NCBI GenBank assembly: GCA_049281195.1
Contig: JBAPRR010000054.1
Span: forward strand, 1-35,467
Length of the DNA: 35,467 nt
Reading direction: 5' to 3'
Source of the DNA: JBAPRR01 sp049281195
GTDB taxonomy: Bacteria; Actinomycetota; Acidimicrobiia; Acidimicrobiales; CAVXTF01
This document shows positions 14,074 to 22,060 of this stretch, in pieces. The notes under the pieces are model-generated. The model saw only the letters and a list, made by a program, of their open reading frames with translations, made no database searches and was not told where the DNA came from. The translations under genes and the position numbers were made by a program. Numbering within the stretch: position 1 is the first letter of the stretch; each line of letters begins with the position of its first letter.

Positions 14074-15150
14074 GTGGCCGGCCTCTACGACATGACCTTG
14101 GAGGAGATCCGCGGCCTGTTGGGTGACGTTCCCGACTACCGGGCGCGACAGGTGTGGGACGGCTTGTACCGGCGCGCGGATACACCGGAGAAGATGACCG
14201 GCCTGCCTGCACAGCTCCGGACCCTGCTCGAAGAGGTACCTGGCGCTCTGTCGGAGATCACCCGTCGCACCACCGACAACGGGGACACGATCAAGTGGCT
14301 TTTCGGGCGTCATGACGGGAGCACGATCGAAACGGTCCTGATGAGATACCGCACCCGGGCCACGGTGTGCGTGTCCACTCAGGCGGGTTGCGCTATGGGT
14401 TGCACGTTCTGCGCCACCGGGCAGGCCGGGTTCGCTCGCCACCTGACCGCGGGCGAGATAGTCGAACAGGTGGCCATGGCTCGCCGCAGCGCCACACCGG
14501 ACCGTCTCTCCAACGTCGTGTTCATGGGGATGGGAGAGCCGCTCAGCAATTACGACCGGGTGTGGGAGTCGGTGGAGAAGCTCAACGGCGAGATGGGGAT
14601 AGCAGCGCGGCATCTCACCATCTCAACGGTGGGGATCATCCCGGGGATAAAGCGACTGTCCACCGAGAGTATTCAGGTGGGCTTGGCGGTCTCTCTGCAC
14701 GCCGCCAACGACGAACTACGCGATTCGCTCGTGCCCATCAACCGCAGGTACCCGCTCGGTGATCTGGTCGAGGCCTGCAGGGGTTACGTATCTACGACCA
14801 ACAGGCGTCTGTCGTTCGAGTGGGCGCTCATCGACGGCGTCAACGACCGACCGAGTGACGCTTTGGAGCTTGCGGGGATTGCCATTGATCTCGGGGCTCA
14901 CGTGAACCTGATCCCGCTCAACCCGACTCCGGGCTACGCGGTGCGCGGCACGCCGAAACAGCGCGTCCGTGAATTCAGAAACACGCTCGAGACCCTCGGT
15001 GTGAACGTCACGGTGCGTTCCACCCGCGGAGCTGACATCGACGCCGCGTGCGGGCAGCTGAGCGGATCCGAGGGATCGCCGGATGTTCCGGTGCGCCTCT
15101 CGACACGGAGTGTGTCGAAAGAGACCGGATCGCGAGGGAGGGCTTCGTGA
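14074..15150 (+). CDS. rlmN: Dual-specificity RNA methyltransferase RlmN (radical SAM)
   Basis: The enzyme methylates C2 of adenosine 2503 in 23S rRNA (and A37 of some tRNAs) by radical SAM chemistry. The 358-aa product has the CxxxCxxC cluster motif at C106/C110/C113 (GCAMGCTFC), the preceding C99 (VCVSTQ) and C326 (DAACGQ), which correspond to the two mechanistic cysteines of E. coli RlmN. FMGMGEPL (150-157), ISTVGIIPGI and SLHAANDELR are family signatures. I favour GTG 14074 because of the leaderless -10; ATG 14092 is also possible. About 30 residues after C326 are rich in Ser, Thr and Arg and lie beyond the usual end. It leads a five-gene overlapping operon, its TGA sharing GTGA with the next start. 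Confidence 0.93.
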   Translation: MAGLYDMTLEEIRGLLGDVPDYRARQVWDGLYRRADTPEKMTGLPAQLRTLLEEVPGALSEITRRTTDNGDTIKWLFGRHDGSTIETVLMRYRTRATVCVSTQAGCAMGCTFCATGQAGFARHLTAGEIVEQVAMARRSATPDRLSNVVFMGMGEPLSNYDRVWESVEKLNGEMGIAARHLTISTVGIIPGIKRLSTESIQVGLAVSLHAANDELRDSLVPINRRYPLGDLVEACRGYVSTTNRRLSFEWALIDGVNDRPSDALELAGIAIDLGAHVNLIPLNPTPGYAVRGTPKQRVREFRNTLETLGVNVTVRSTRGADIDAACGQLSGSEGSPDVPVRLSTRSVSKETGSRGRAS

Positions 15151-15998
15151 GGATCGGGATCACCGCGTTCCTCACCGACAGATCCATCAGGCCCGCCGAA
15201 TGGGCCAAGCACGTCGAACAGCGGGGATTCAATTCTCTGTTCCTACCGGAGCACACGCACCTTCCGGTCTCGGAGGACACCCCGCCTGCGGTCGTCGAAG
15301 GCGTCAACCCCGACGACTATCCGAGAAGTCTGGACCCCTTCGTCGCACTCGCTTCTGCGGCGTCGGTCACCACGAGCCTGAAGCTCGGAACCGGGGTGAG
15401 CCTGGTCGCTCAACATGATCCGATAACCCTGGCCAAGCAGATAGCGACGCTCGACAACATCTCGGGCGGACGGTTCGTTCTCGGAGTCGGTTTCGGTTGG
15501 AACAAGACAGAAGCCGCCGACCACGGGATCAAGTTCAACCAAAGGCGTGAGGTGGCGCGCGAGAAGGTGCTCTGCATGCGTGAGCTCTGGTCCAAAGAGC
15601 GGGCGGAGTTCCACGGGCGCCACGTGGAGTTGCCGCCGAGCTTTGCGTGGCCCAAGCCGGAAAAAGGCATACCGATCCTTGTCGGCGGAGCCGCGGGTCC
15701 TCTTACGTTCGAAGCTATCGCCGAGTACGCGGACGGCTGGATGCCGATAGGGGGAGCCGGGATCGGCAGGTCTGTTCAATCGCTCAGGGAGGCATTCGAT
15801 GCTTCCGGGCGGGACCCGTCGTCGATCGAGGTGGTGCCGTTCGGCACGATACCGAGCACCGGCAAGCTCGAACATCTGGCCGAGGCCGGCTGCACCGAAG
15901 TGGTGCTCAGGGTCCGCGCCGCAGACGAAGCGGAGATGCTCCGCTGTCTGGACGATTACAGCTCGTATCTCGAGGAAGGTTGGGCCACTGGTGAGTGA
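15147..15998 (+). CDS. LLM-class (F420-dependent) oxidoreductase
   Basis: The 283-aa TIM-barrel protein is of the luciferase-like monooxygenase family. It starts VRIGITAFLTDRSIRPAEWA and has the typical LFLPEHTHLP segment, ISGGRFVLGVGFGWNKTE (about 109-126) and PILVGGAAGPLTFEAIAEYADGWMP. The GFGWNKTE form is characteristic of the actinobacterial F420-dependent clade (Mycobacterium Rv-type proteins), so reduced F420 rather than FMN is the likely cofactor; this is by family resemblance. Start GTG 15147 overlaps the rlmN stop (GTGA) and follows GAGGGAGG. Its stop overlaps the thioesterase start by 8 bp. Substrate unknown. Confidence 0.88.
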   Translation: MRIGITAFLTDRSIRPAEWAKHVEQRGFNSLFLPEHTHLPVSEDTPPAVVEGVNPDDYPRSLDPFVALASAASVTTSLKLGTGVSLVAQHDPITLAKQIATLDNISGGRFVLGVGFGWNKTEAADHGIKFNQRREVAREKVLCMRELWSKERAEFHGRHVELPPSFAWPKPEKGIPILVGGAAGPLTFEAIAEYADGWMPIGGAGIGRSVQSLREAFDASGRDPSSIEVVPFGTIPSTGKLEHLAEAGCTEVVLRVRAADEAEMLRCLDDYSSYLEEGWATGE

Positions 15999-16686
15999 CG
16001 TTCCAGACGTTCCAGCGACCGGAGACGGAGAGGTCATCGGGCACCCCGCACTGGTCGGGCGTACAGAGGAGCTTCACTCGCTTGCAGAGACCGTGCGGCG
16101 GTTGATCTCCCTCTGTGTCACCAACACCCTGCCTGCGGAGGAGTTGCGGCGCGTCACAGAGGAGCTGCGCGCGGTCGCGGATGAACTCGAGGTGGGACGT
16201 CCTGACGTCCCCTTCCCGCGCTTCATGGGACGTGATCCGGCCGTGCCCGCGGACGGGAGCATCATCGAGGCGGCGATGCCCTTCGACGTGGTGGTGGGTC
16301 GTTACAACCCGTTGGCGCTACCGGTGAAGTTGGAGGTGTTACCTCCCCTGGCGATCGGGCGTGCCTTCTTCACCACCCCTTATGAGGGTGCGCCCGGGTG
16401 TGTGCACGGAGCGGCGCTCGCCGGCGCGTTCGACATCGTCCTCACTGCTGCGAACATGATCGCCGGCGCCGCGGGGCCTACGGTGAGGCTGGCGCTGCGG
16501 TTCCGCAGGCCCACACTCCTCGGTCAAGAAGCCGTGTTCGAAGCGACCGCCGACCGCAGAACAGACAAACGGATCCATACTTCGGGACGCCTCCTGCAGG
16601 ACGGCCAGGTGACCGTTGAGGCGGAAGGTGAGTTCGCCACTCTCGACATGGAACGGATACACGCCATGCAAAAACGCCGTCGATGA
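15991..16686 (+). CDS. Hotdog-fold thioesterase (PaaI-like) with helical N-terminal extension
   Basis: The 231-aa product has a C-terminal hotdog domain (about 125-222). The active-site segment GCVHGAALAGAFDIVL (HGG-like) is followed by the beta strands RLALRFRRPTLLGQEAVFEATADR and EGEFATLD. The family hydrolyses acyl-CoA esters. The first 110 residues are an amphipathic helical region (ELHSLAETVRRLISLCVTN..., EELRRVTEELRAVADEL) plus linker not found in small PaaI proteins, and may serve for dimerisation. Start GTG 15991 has CGAGGAAGG upstream and overlaps the LLM gene by 8 bp; the stop overlaps pncB as ATGA. In this position it might act on an acyl-CoA or acyl adduct handled with the LLM enzyme, but no direct link is shown. 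Confidence 0.8.
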   Translation: MSDVPDVPATGDGEVIGHPALVGRTEELHSLAETVRRLISLCVTNTLPAEELRRVTEELRAVADELEVGRPDVPFPRFMGRDPAVPADGSIIEAAMPFDVVVGRYNPLALPVKLEVLPPLAIGRAFFTTPYEGAPGCVHGAALAGAFDIVLTAANMIAGAAGPTVRLALRFRRPTLLGQEAVFEATADRRTDKRIHTSGRLLQDGQVTVEAEGEFATLDMERIHAMQKRRR

Positions 16687-17999
16687 ACCCTGGCGGGCGG
16701 ATCTCTGCCCTCCACACCGACCGCTACGAGCTGACGATGCTCGAGGCGGCGATCGCGTCGGGAATCGCCGACCACCGCGTGGTATTCGAGGTCTTCGCCC
16801 GTTCCCTACCCGGAGGGAGGCGGTACGGGGTCGTCGCCGGGACGTCGCGCTTGATAGATGCGATCACACAGTTCGCCTTCGCCCCTGACGAGATCGGTTG
16901 GCTGTACGACAGCGGAGTTATAACTGGACGAACTGCAAAGTGGCTAGACGGTTGGGGGTTCAAGGGATCGATATTCGGCTACCCCGAAGGCGAGGTCTAC
17001 GTTCCAGGATCACCGGTTCTCACCGTCAGTGGCAGCTTCGGGGAATCGGTGATCCTCGAAACGTTGGTGCTGTCGGTTCTCAACTTCGATTCGGGTGTAG
17101 CGACCACGGCCTCGCGCATCGTGCACGCGGCGGGTGGACGACAGTTGCTCGAGATGGGCAGTCGAAGGACCAACGAGGACGCCGCGGTGGCGGCCGCTCG
17201 CGCCGCATACGTGGCCGGATTCGACGCCACATCGAACCTTCTTGCCGGCAACCGGTACGGGATCCCTACCGCCGGCACATCCGCACACGCCTTCACTCTT
17301 GCGTTTTCGGACGAAACGACCGCGTTCAGAGCCCAGATCGGATCGTTGGGTGTGGGCACGACACTTCTCGTCGACACCTTCGACGTGGAGGCGGGGATCG
17401 CTCGCGCCGTGGCGGCCGCGGGCCCCGACCTCGGCGCGGTGAGGATCGATTCCGGGGACCTCGAAGCTGGGGCCAAGCGCGCCAGGCAGATCCTCGACGA
17501 CCTCGGGGCCAGCACCACCCGGATCGTGTTGTCCGGGGATCTTGATGCGCATCGGATTGCGGAGCTCATCGCATCGGGTGCTCCCGTTGACTCCTTCGGT
17601 GTTGGCACCCATCTCGTCTCAGGGGAACCGCCCGGGTTCGTGTACAAGGTGGTCGAAGTGGCAGACGGCAGCTCAGAAGGCGCACCCATGCGCCCGGTTC
17701 AAAAAAGCGGTGGGGTCAAGGCGACGGTGGGGGGCCGAAAGCGGGCATGGCGGAGGTACGGGCCGGATGGTCGTGCCGTCTCGGAGCTGGTGCTCACCGG
17801 TGACCAATCGGGCGGTCCCTCTGATCGTCACCTGCAGGTGCCGTTGATGAGGTTCGGCGAACCGGCAGGTGGTGGCGATCTTGAAATTGCAAGGGAGCGT
17901 TGTTCGAAGTCGGTTGCCGAACTGCCCGATCACGCGTTTAGCCTGGATCCCGGAAACCCCTGTATCCGGACAGCACGGAGTTTGGAGGAGGCCAAATGA
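16683..17999 (+). CDS. pncB: Nicotinate phosphoribosyltransferase
   Basis: The 438-aa enzyme makes nicotinate mononucleotide from nicotinate and PRPP, the committing step of the Preiss-Handler NAD salvage route. It starts close to the conserved ALHTDRYELTML segment (substrate-binding Y15-E16 region) and has FEVFARSLPGGRRYGVVAG, GSRRTNEDAAVAAARAAYVAGFDATSN (split in the protein around 159-184), and GTSAHAF with H202, the residue phosphorylated during catalysis in the family. DTFDVEAGI and RIDSGDLEAGAKRAR bind the phosphoribosyl group. It is translationally coupled on both sides: ATGA overlap with the thioesterase and with pncA. Length and motif set are normal. Confidence 0.94.
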   Translation: MNPGGRISALHTDRYELTMLEAAIASGIADHRVVFEVFARSLPGGRRYGVVAGTSRLIDAITQFAFAPDEIGWLYDSGVITGRTAKWLDGWGFKGSIFGYPEGEVYVPGSPVLTVSGSFGESVILETLVLSVLNFDSGVATTASRIVHAAGGRQLLEMGSRRTNEDAAVAAARAAYVAGFDATSNLLAGNRYGIPTAGTSAHAFTLAFSDETTAFRAQIGSLGVGTTLLVDTFDVEAGIARAVAAAGPDLGAVRIDSGDLEAGAKRARQILDDLGASTTRIVLSGDLDAHRIAELIASGAPVDSFGVGTHLVSGEPPGFVYKVVEVADGSSEGAPMRPVQKSGGVKATVGGRKRAWRRYGPDGRAVSELVLTGDQSGGPSDRHLQVPLMRFGEPAGGGDLEIARERCSKSVAELPDHAFSLDPGNPCIRTARSLEEAK

Positions 18000-18631
18000 C
18001 CGATTCGCCAGTCGGGCTAGTGGTCGTAGACGTCCAGAACGACTTCTGCGAAGGGGGGCGCCTTCAGGTCGACGGAGGTATCGAGGTGGCGAAGCGCATC
18101 GCAGACTTCCTCGATGGGCACAGTGACGACTACGCGACAATCGTCGCTACCAAGGACTACCACCACGACCCGGGTCCCCATTTCGCATCTGCAATCGGAA
18201 ACAATCCCGACTTCTTGGATTCGTGGCCCGACCACTGCCTTGCAGACAGCGTTGGTGCGGAGTTCTGCCCCAGTGTGGCGGGGGCACTCAACGATGCCGG
18301 CGCGGTGGTCTTCCTGAAAGGGGAGAGGTCCGCTGCGTACTCGGGATTCGAAGCGACCCTCGAGGCCGATCCCGATGTGAGCTTGGGCGAGTGGCTCGAG
18401 GCATTCGAGGTCACCGGAGTCGATGTCGTGGGTCTGGCCACGGATTACTGCGTGAAGGCGACTGCGCTCGAAGCGGTCCGGCTGGGTTTCGCGGCTCGGA
18501 TCCTGACCGACCTGGTTGCAGGAGTCGCGCCGGAGAGCACCAACCTGGCCCTGGTGGAGATAGAAGACGCCGGCGTGTACATGGCCTTTTCAGGCTCCGT
18601 CACCGATTCAGGTTTCCCCGGGTCTCGGTAG
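17996..18631 (+). CDS. pncA: Nicotinamidase (pyrazinamidase)
   Basis: The 211-aa isochorismatase-fold enzyme deamidates nicotinamide to nicotinate, feeding the preceding PncB. The catalytic triad D12 (VVVDVQNDF), K108 (VFLKGE) and C152 (ATDYCVKAT) is complete, and the metal ligands D54, H56 and H62 (KDYHHDPGPHFA) and H80 (WPDHC) match those of the M. tuberculosis enzyme. The last gene of the overlapping operon, it starts at ATG 17996 within the pncB stop. Its final 24 bp overlap the 3' end of the convergent hypothetical gene. Having pncA after pncB as one coupled pair indicates that nicotinamide, not only nicotinate, is salvaged. Confidence 0.95.
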   Translation: MTDSPVGLVVVDVQNDFCEGGRLQVDGGIEVAKRIADFLDGHSDDYATIVATKDYHHDPGPHFASAIGNNPDFLDSWPDHCLADSVGAEFCPSVAGALNDAGAVVFLKGERSAAYSGFEATLEADPDVSLGEWLEAFEVTGVDVVGLATDYCVKATALEAVRLGFAARILTDLVAGVAPESTNLALVEIEDAGVYMAFSGSVTDSGFPGSR

Positions 18632-19111
18632 ATACACGTCGGCCCGCCACATTCCTGATGTGTCGAGCGAACACAATGCAGTTCCTGCCGCGACTATCCA
18701 GTCAAGGACATCACGGTTCGACGCGTCGAGGGAAGCCACGAGGATCAGACCTCTTCGAGGATTGTCCTGACGGATCAACCATCCTTCGGGCACGGGAATC
18801 CCGAACGATGCGAGTTGCCGAGCCGCGAACCGGCCGGCGGTGTGAAGAAGTCCGATCTTCGCCCCTTCAATTCCGCTACGGGACTGACTCTTGGGTGCCC
18901 AAGTGCCCATGGTCACCCCGGCAAAGCGAGGGGACAGTATTGCCATCAATCCGGTGGGAGGTGGCGGTGCGTCATCGGGATCGACTCCCGGCAGCAGATT
19001 TATCCAACCATCACCGGCATCGGTGATGGTGTCCATGGCATCGATGACATCGGCGCCCTCGCCGGGGCGGAATTCGATCTGTTGCACCTGACGTCTGGCC
19101 TGACGTGTCAT
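18608..19111 (-). CDS. Conserved-looking hypothetical protein, mixed alpha/beta
   Basis: I do not recognise this 167-aa protein. It has no signal peptide or membrane span. Visible segments are a charged start (MTRQARRQVQQIEFRPGEG), a proline run (DDAPPPPTGLMAIL), a region with amphipathic helices (IEGAKIGLLHTAGRFAARQLASFGIPVP) and a final beta-rich part ending WRADVYLPRPGET. ATG 19111 was chosen because GGAGAG stands 9 nt before it; the longer frame to 19141 has no site. The gene is convergent with pncA and overlaps its last 24 bp. Codon use and GC content match the neighbours, so it is probably a native gene. A short 142-bp region separates it from the divergent gene at 19254. Confidence 0.7.
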   Translation of the reverse strand: MTRQARRQVQQIEFRPGEGADVIDAMDTITDAGDGWINLLPGVDPDDAPPPPTGLMAILSPRFAGVTMGTWAPKSQSRSGIEGAKIGLLHTAGRFAARQLASFGIPVPEGWLIRQDNPRRGLILVASLDASNRDVLDWIVAAGTALCSLDTSGMWRADVYLPRPGET

Positions 19112-19253
19112 GAAGCGATCTCTCCGGGCACAACGGTCCATTGTAAAGAGCCACTAGCACTGCGGATCGCCCACATTTCGAACGCATCGTGCGAAAATCG
19201 GGCTGCATTGAATACAAACGGGCGGGGGTCCTGCAGCTCATTGGAGGAAGGTT

Positions 19254-19742
19254 GTGGCAGATACGAGTGCGGTGCTGGTCGACGCACGCGGGCATTCCAT
19301 GGCAGTCGGGCTGCTCAACATGAGGTGTGACGCCCAGCAGATACCCGAACCGCTCGATGGGACCAAACCCCGCCTGTTCCGGGGTCGGGGCACTTTCACC
19401 GGTACCGCCTCACCGTGGAATGAGGGCGGATCGCCAGGTCAACCGGCTCAGGCTACGGCAGAGGGGAGGACGGCGCTCGGCATCGCGGCGGGACGCGTAT
19501 ACGGAATCCTCACTCCTGACCTGGCCGCCCTTCCTTCGGTCTGGTTCAGCCTGCCGCTCCGCTCTTTGCGAGTGGTCGAAGAGGGTCGCAAGGGTGTTCT
19601 AAAGGGACGACCCGAGGCGATCCAGTTCGGCAATGACCAGTGGCGCGTCCGGTTGAGCGATGTGAACCTCATAATCCCTGCGAGTGGCGGGCGCCTCCAG
19701 CCGAAGCAAGAGGGCACCCTCGTGGAGCTGCTCAAAGTCTGA
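19254..19742 (+). CDS. Hypothetical protein, beta-rich, cytoplasmic
   Basis: The 162-aa protein is unrecognised. It lacks a signal peptide and membrane spans, and reads as alternating short strands (GRVYGILTPD, SVWFSLPLRSLRVVEE, QWRVRLSDVNLIIP) after a Gly/Pro-rich loop region (about 45-72). The second half resembles a pleckstrin-like or SsgA-like beta sheet in pattern, but that is only an impression. GTG 19254 is supported by GGAGGAAG just 4-11 nt upstream. It is divergent from the 18608-19111 hypothetical gene and almost touches the convergent DUF4031 gene (one base between them). The upstream region contains TTTCG/CGAAA half-sites around 19174-19196. Confidence 0.65.
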   Translation: MADTSAVLVDARGHSMAVGLLNMRCDAQQIPEPLDGTKPRLFRGRGTFTGTASPWNEGGSPGQPAQATAEGRTALGIAAGRVYGILTPDLAALPSVWFSLPLRSLRVVEEGRKGVLKGRPEAIQFGNDQWRVRLSDVNLIIPASGGRLQPKQEGTLVELLKV

Positions 19743-19743
19743 G

Positions 19744-20019
19744 CTATTTGCCGAAGCGTTTGCGCCTGAGCCTGGCTGCTTCTCTCCAAGTGAGCGAGAC
19801 CGCTCCGAGCCCAATGGCCTTTTCTCGCAACTCGTCGGGCACGTCGTAGTGATCGAAGGCCGGTTTGCCGGGCTTCGATTGAAAGGCCCTCCTCGGGATT
19901 CCGAGCATCCGAGCAAACTCGTGAAGTTCGACTTCCGAGTCGGCGGTGAGGTGCGACCAACGCGAGGTCATGTTCCGGACCGTCGCAAGCTGGCGCCAGT
20001 CGTCGACGTACACGCTCAT
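19744..20019 (-). CDS. DUF4031 family protein
   Basis: The 91-aa protein matches the short actinobacterial DUF4031 family by its ordered motifs: start MSVYVDDWRQLA, then SRWSHLTADSEVELHEFARMLGI (about 19-41), FQSKPGKPAFDHYDVPDELREKAIGLGAV and TWREAARLRRKR. The conserved Asp, His and Tyr residues (VDD, SHLTAD, HYD) look like a possible metal or nucleic-acid site, but no activity is established for the family. ATG 20019 lies one base after the stop of the enoyl-CoA hydratase gene, so the two are co-transcribed. The extremely basic C-terminus (RLRRKRFGK) might contact nucleic acid. Confidence 0.85.
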   Translation of the reverse strand: MSVYVDDWRQLATVRNMTSRWSHLTADSEVELHEFARMLGIPRRAFQSKPGKPAFDHYDVPDELREKAIGLGAVSLTWREAARLRRKRFGK

Positions 20020-20020
20020 C

Positions 20021-20824
20021 TCAATCCTTGAAGTCCGGTGGCCGCTTCTCTCTTCTTGCGCGAATCGCTTCCTCGAAGTTCTGAGTGGTCAGCCTGACGA
20101 AGAGTTGGGTCGTGCCTTCGTGGTCCATGTGTGCATTGAGGCTGGAGGCATCGAGACTCATCTTCAATGCGCGCTTGGTGAGCTCTACTCCGGCGCGGCT
20201 GAACCCGATGATGCGTTCAGCTGTCTCGAATGCGGTGTCGAGCAGCTTGTCGTCGGCCGCCACGCCACTCACCAGGCCGATCCGATCGGCTTCGTCAGCG
20301 TCGACGTCGCGCCCGGTGAGCATGATCTCAGCGGCGCGTGATGTCCCGATCGCGCGAGGGAGCAGGTAGCTGAGACCGAGTTCGGCGGCGGTCAGGCCGT
20401 TATTGATTCCGGCAGCCCTGAAGTAAGCGCTCTGCGCCGCGATCCGGATGTCGGCAGCCAGGCTGAGGCAGAAGCCGCCTCCGATGGCAGCACCGTTAAT
20501 TGCCGCGATGACCGGTTGGTGCATCCGTCTCACGGCGTGGATCACATCGTCGAGTAGCTCCATCGAGCGCAATGCCATCGTCGGAAGGGTCAGACCGTCG
20601 ATGTTCGGGACCATTCCCGGATCCTCCAGATCGGCGCCCGAGCAGAATCCGTGCCCGGCGCCCGTCAGAACCACGACCCGGGTGGTGTTATCGAGGCTGA
20701 CCGCTTCGAGTGTCTCGCGCAGCGGGATCATCACGTCGAAGGCCATGGCGTTCATGCGCTCCGGCCGGTTGAGGGTCACCAGGGTGATCCCGTCCTTCGG
20801 CTTGTCCACGAGCACGAACGGCAT
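20021..20824 (-). CDS. Enoyl-CoA hydratase/isomerase family protein
   Basis: The 267-aa crotonase-fold protein begins MPFVLVDKPKDGITLVTLNRPERMNAM. It has the oxyanion-hole segments HGFCSGADL (about 62-70) and INGAAIGGGFCLSLAADIRIA (about 108-128), and AELGLSYLLPRAIG, where hydratases carry a catalytic glutamate. The final basic helix (ARREKRPPDFKD) is the usual crotonase C-terminus. Hydration of 2-enoyl-CoAs in fatty-acid or side-chain beta-oxidation is the likely role, but this family has many reactions. I took ATG 20824 with a weak CGAGG upstream rather than the long frame to 21034, which runs antisense over the divergent gene. Followed after one base by DUF4031. Confidence 0.9.
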   Translation of the reverse strand: MPFVLVDKPKDGITLVTLNRPERMNAMAFDVMIPLRETLEAVSLDNTTRVVVLTGAGHGFCSGADLEDPGMVPNIDGLTLPTMALRSMELLDDVIHAVRRMHQPVIAAINGAAIGGGFCLSLAADIRIAAQSAYFRAAGINNGLTAAELGLSYLLPRAIGTSRAAEIMLTGRDVDADEADRIGLVSGVAADDKLLDTAFETAERIIGFSRAGVELTKRALKMSLDASSLNAHMDHEGTTQLFVRLTTQNFEEAIRARREKRPPDFKD

Positions 20825-20880
20825 TTTCAGAACCTCGATTTCGTCGGGACCGGAAGCTGCGTGCTCCTCGGGTCCTCCAG

Positions 20881-20886
20881 TATGGT
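20881..20886 (+). promoter_or_regulatory. Possible -10 (TATGGT) for leaderless transcription
   Basis: TATGGT ends 8 nt before ATG 20895, which has no Shine-Dalgarno. It fits TANNNT, like other starts in the window. Confidence 0.35.
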
Positions 20887-20894
20887 CCGCGGCG

Positions 20895-22055
20895 ATGGCT
20901 TCCCTCGGTCCTCTCGTGCCCGCAGACGAGCTGCTCGTCCACCAGATAGCCGACACCTTCGCAACGGTCTCCCAGAGCGACCGTTCGTGGACCGAGAAGG
21001 TCTGGGCTATGGCAACCGATCGCCAGGGGAGCATCCAGGCTGCGTTCGGCTTCGGCGTCTATCCGAACAGGGGAGTGATCGACGCCTTCGGTGGAGTGTC
21101 GAAGGGCGTGGAGCAGTGGACGGTTCGAGCGAGCGGACGGCTCGGTCGGGATCCGGGTCGCGGGTCCGTAGGACCGTTTCATTATGAGGTGCTCGAACCG
21201 TTGAAGAAGATCCGCTTCGCTCTCGATTCGAACGAGGTGGCGCCGGTGAGCTTCGAATGGATCATCGAAGGAGCTGTGCCACCGGCACTCGAGCAGCGTG
21301 AACAGCATCGCGAAGCGGGTGGCAGGCGCATCTCTGCAGATGTCGTGCGTTATCACCAAGTCGGTTCGGCTAGCGGATGGATCGATGTGCACGGATCACG
21401 GACCGACATGAACGAGAGCTCGTGGGTTTCCGCTCGCGATCACAGCTGGGGCGTGCGCTACGGCGTCGGTTCACCCGTTGAAGACGCGGCGCCGGAATTC
21501 GATCGCAGTGGTGTCTCCTCTCTGATCCTGTGGTGTCCTGTCCTGTTCGAGACCGCTGACCACAAGCGCTACGCGATGCACTGGTATCTACAGGAGCATT
21601 CAATGGGGTCGTGGAATCGCCAGGAACTTCAAGGTGGGATCGAGCAGCCGAACGGAAGCAAGCAACGCTTTGCGGGTGTATCTCACCAACTCACCTTCCG
21701 CCCGGACAACAGGCGCTTCGTACAGGGATCCATGGAGTTCAAGATGGAGGACGGCTCGACGAGACCGATTCGCTTACGCGCCGTGTCGGATACCGGTTTT
21801 CAGCTTGGCGCAGGTCTCTATATGGGGTACGACGGCAAGTTCCACGGTCAGTGGAGGGACGAGGACTTCTTAGAAGGGGAGTACCACCAGGACTGCTCGA
21901 CCGTGGCGGAAGCGATCCGTCTGCATCAGTTGCGCGACTGTGTCATCGAGGTTGAAGACCCGGTGGGTGGGGGGACCGGATGGGGGAACCTTCAGAGCTT
22001 CGTCACGGGCGCGCATCCGGCCATGGGTCTTGACGCCGAGGGCTCCTTCGTCTGA
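20895..22055 (+). CDS. Conserved hypothetical protein with RDHSWGVR motif, lipocalin/CrtC-like beta fold
   Basis: The 386-aa protein has no signal peptide. It carries VSARDHSWGVRYGVG (about 177-191), a motif I associate with a family of actinobacterial and proteobacterial hypothetical proteins (DUF7064/7065-type) related in pattern to AttH/CrtC lipocalin-like domains. Other aromatic strands are FGFGVYPNRGVIDAFGG, HYEVLEPLKKIRFALD, KRYAMHWYLQEHS and GKFHGQWRDEDF. These are consistent with two antiparallel barrels. Such proteins are often beside acyl-CoA or steroid-type catabolic genes; here the enoyl-CoA hydratase is divergent and a phosphotransferase of the ACAD10/11 type follows convergently. 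No enzymatic residue can be named with confidence. Confidence 0.7.
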   Translation: MASLGPLVPADELLVHQIADTFATVSQSDRSWTEKVWAMATDRQGSIQAAFGFGVYPNRGVIDAFGGVSKGVEQWTVRASGRLGRDPGRGSVGPFHYEVLEPLKKIRFALDSNEVAPVSFEWIIEGAVPPALEQREQHREAGGRRISADVVRYHQVGSASGWIDVHGSRTDMNESSWVSARDHSWGVRYGVGSPVEDAAPEFDRSGVSSLILWCPVLFETADHKRYAMHWYLQEHSMGSWNRQELQGGIEQPNGSKQRFAGVSHQLTFRPDNRRFVQGSMEFKMEDGSTRPIRLRAVSDTGFQLGAGLYMGYDGKFHGQWRDEDFLEGEYHQDCSTVAEAIRLHQLRDCVIEVEDPVGGGTGWGNLQSFVTGAHPAMGLDAEGSFV

Positions 22056-22060
22056 ATCCC

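Noticed and set aside
20825..21034. 70-residue extension of the enoyl-CoA hydratase
   Set aside because: It is antisense to the start of the RDHSWG gene, and the crotonase fold begins at ATG 20824.
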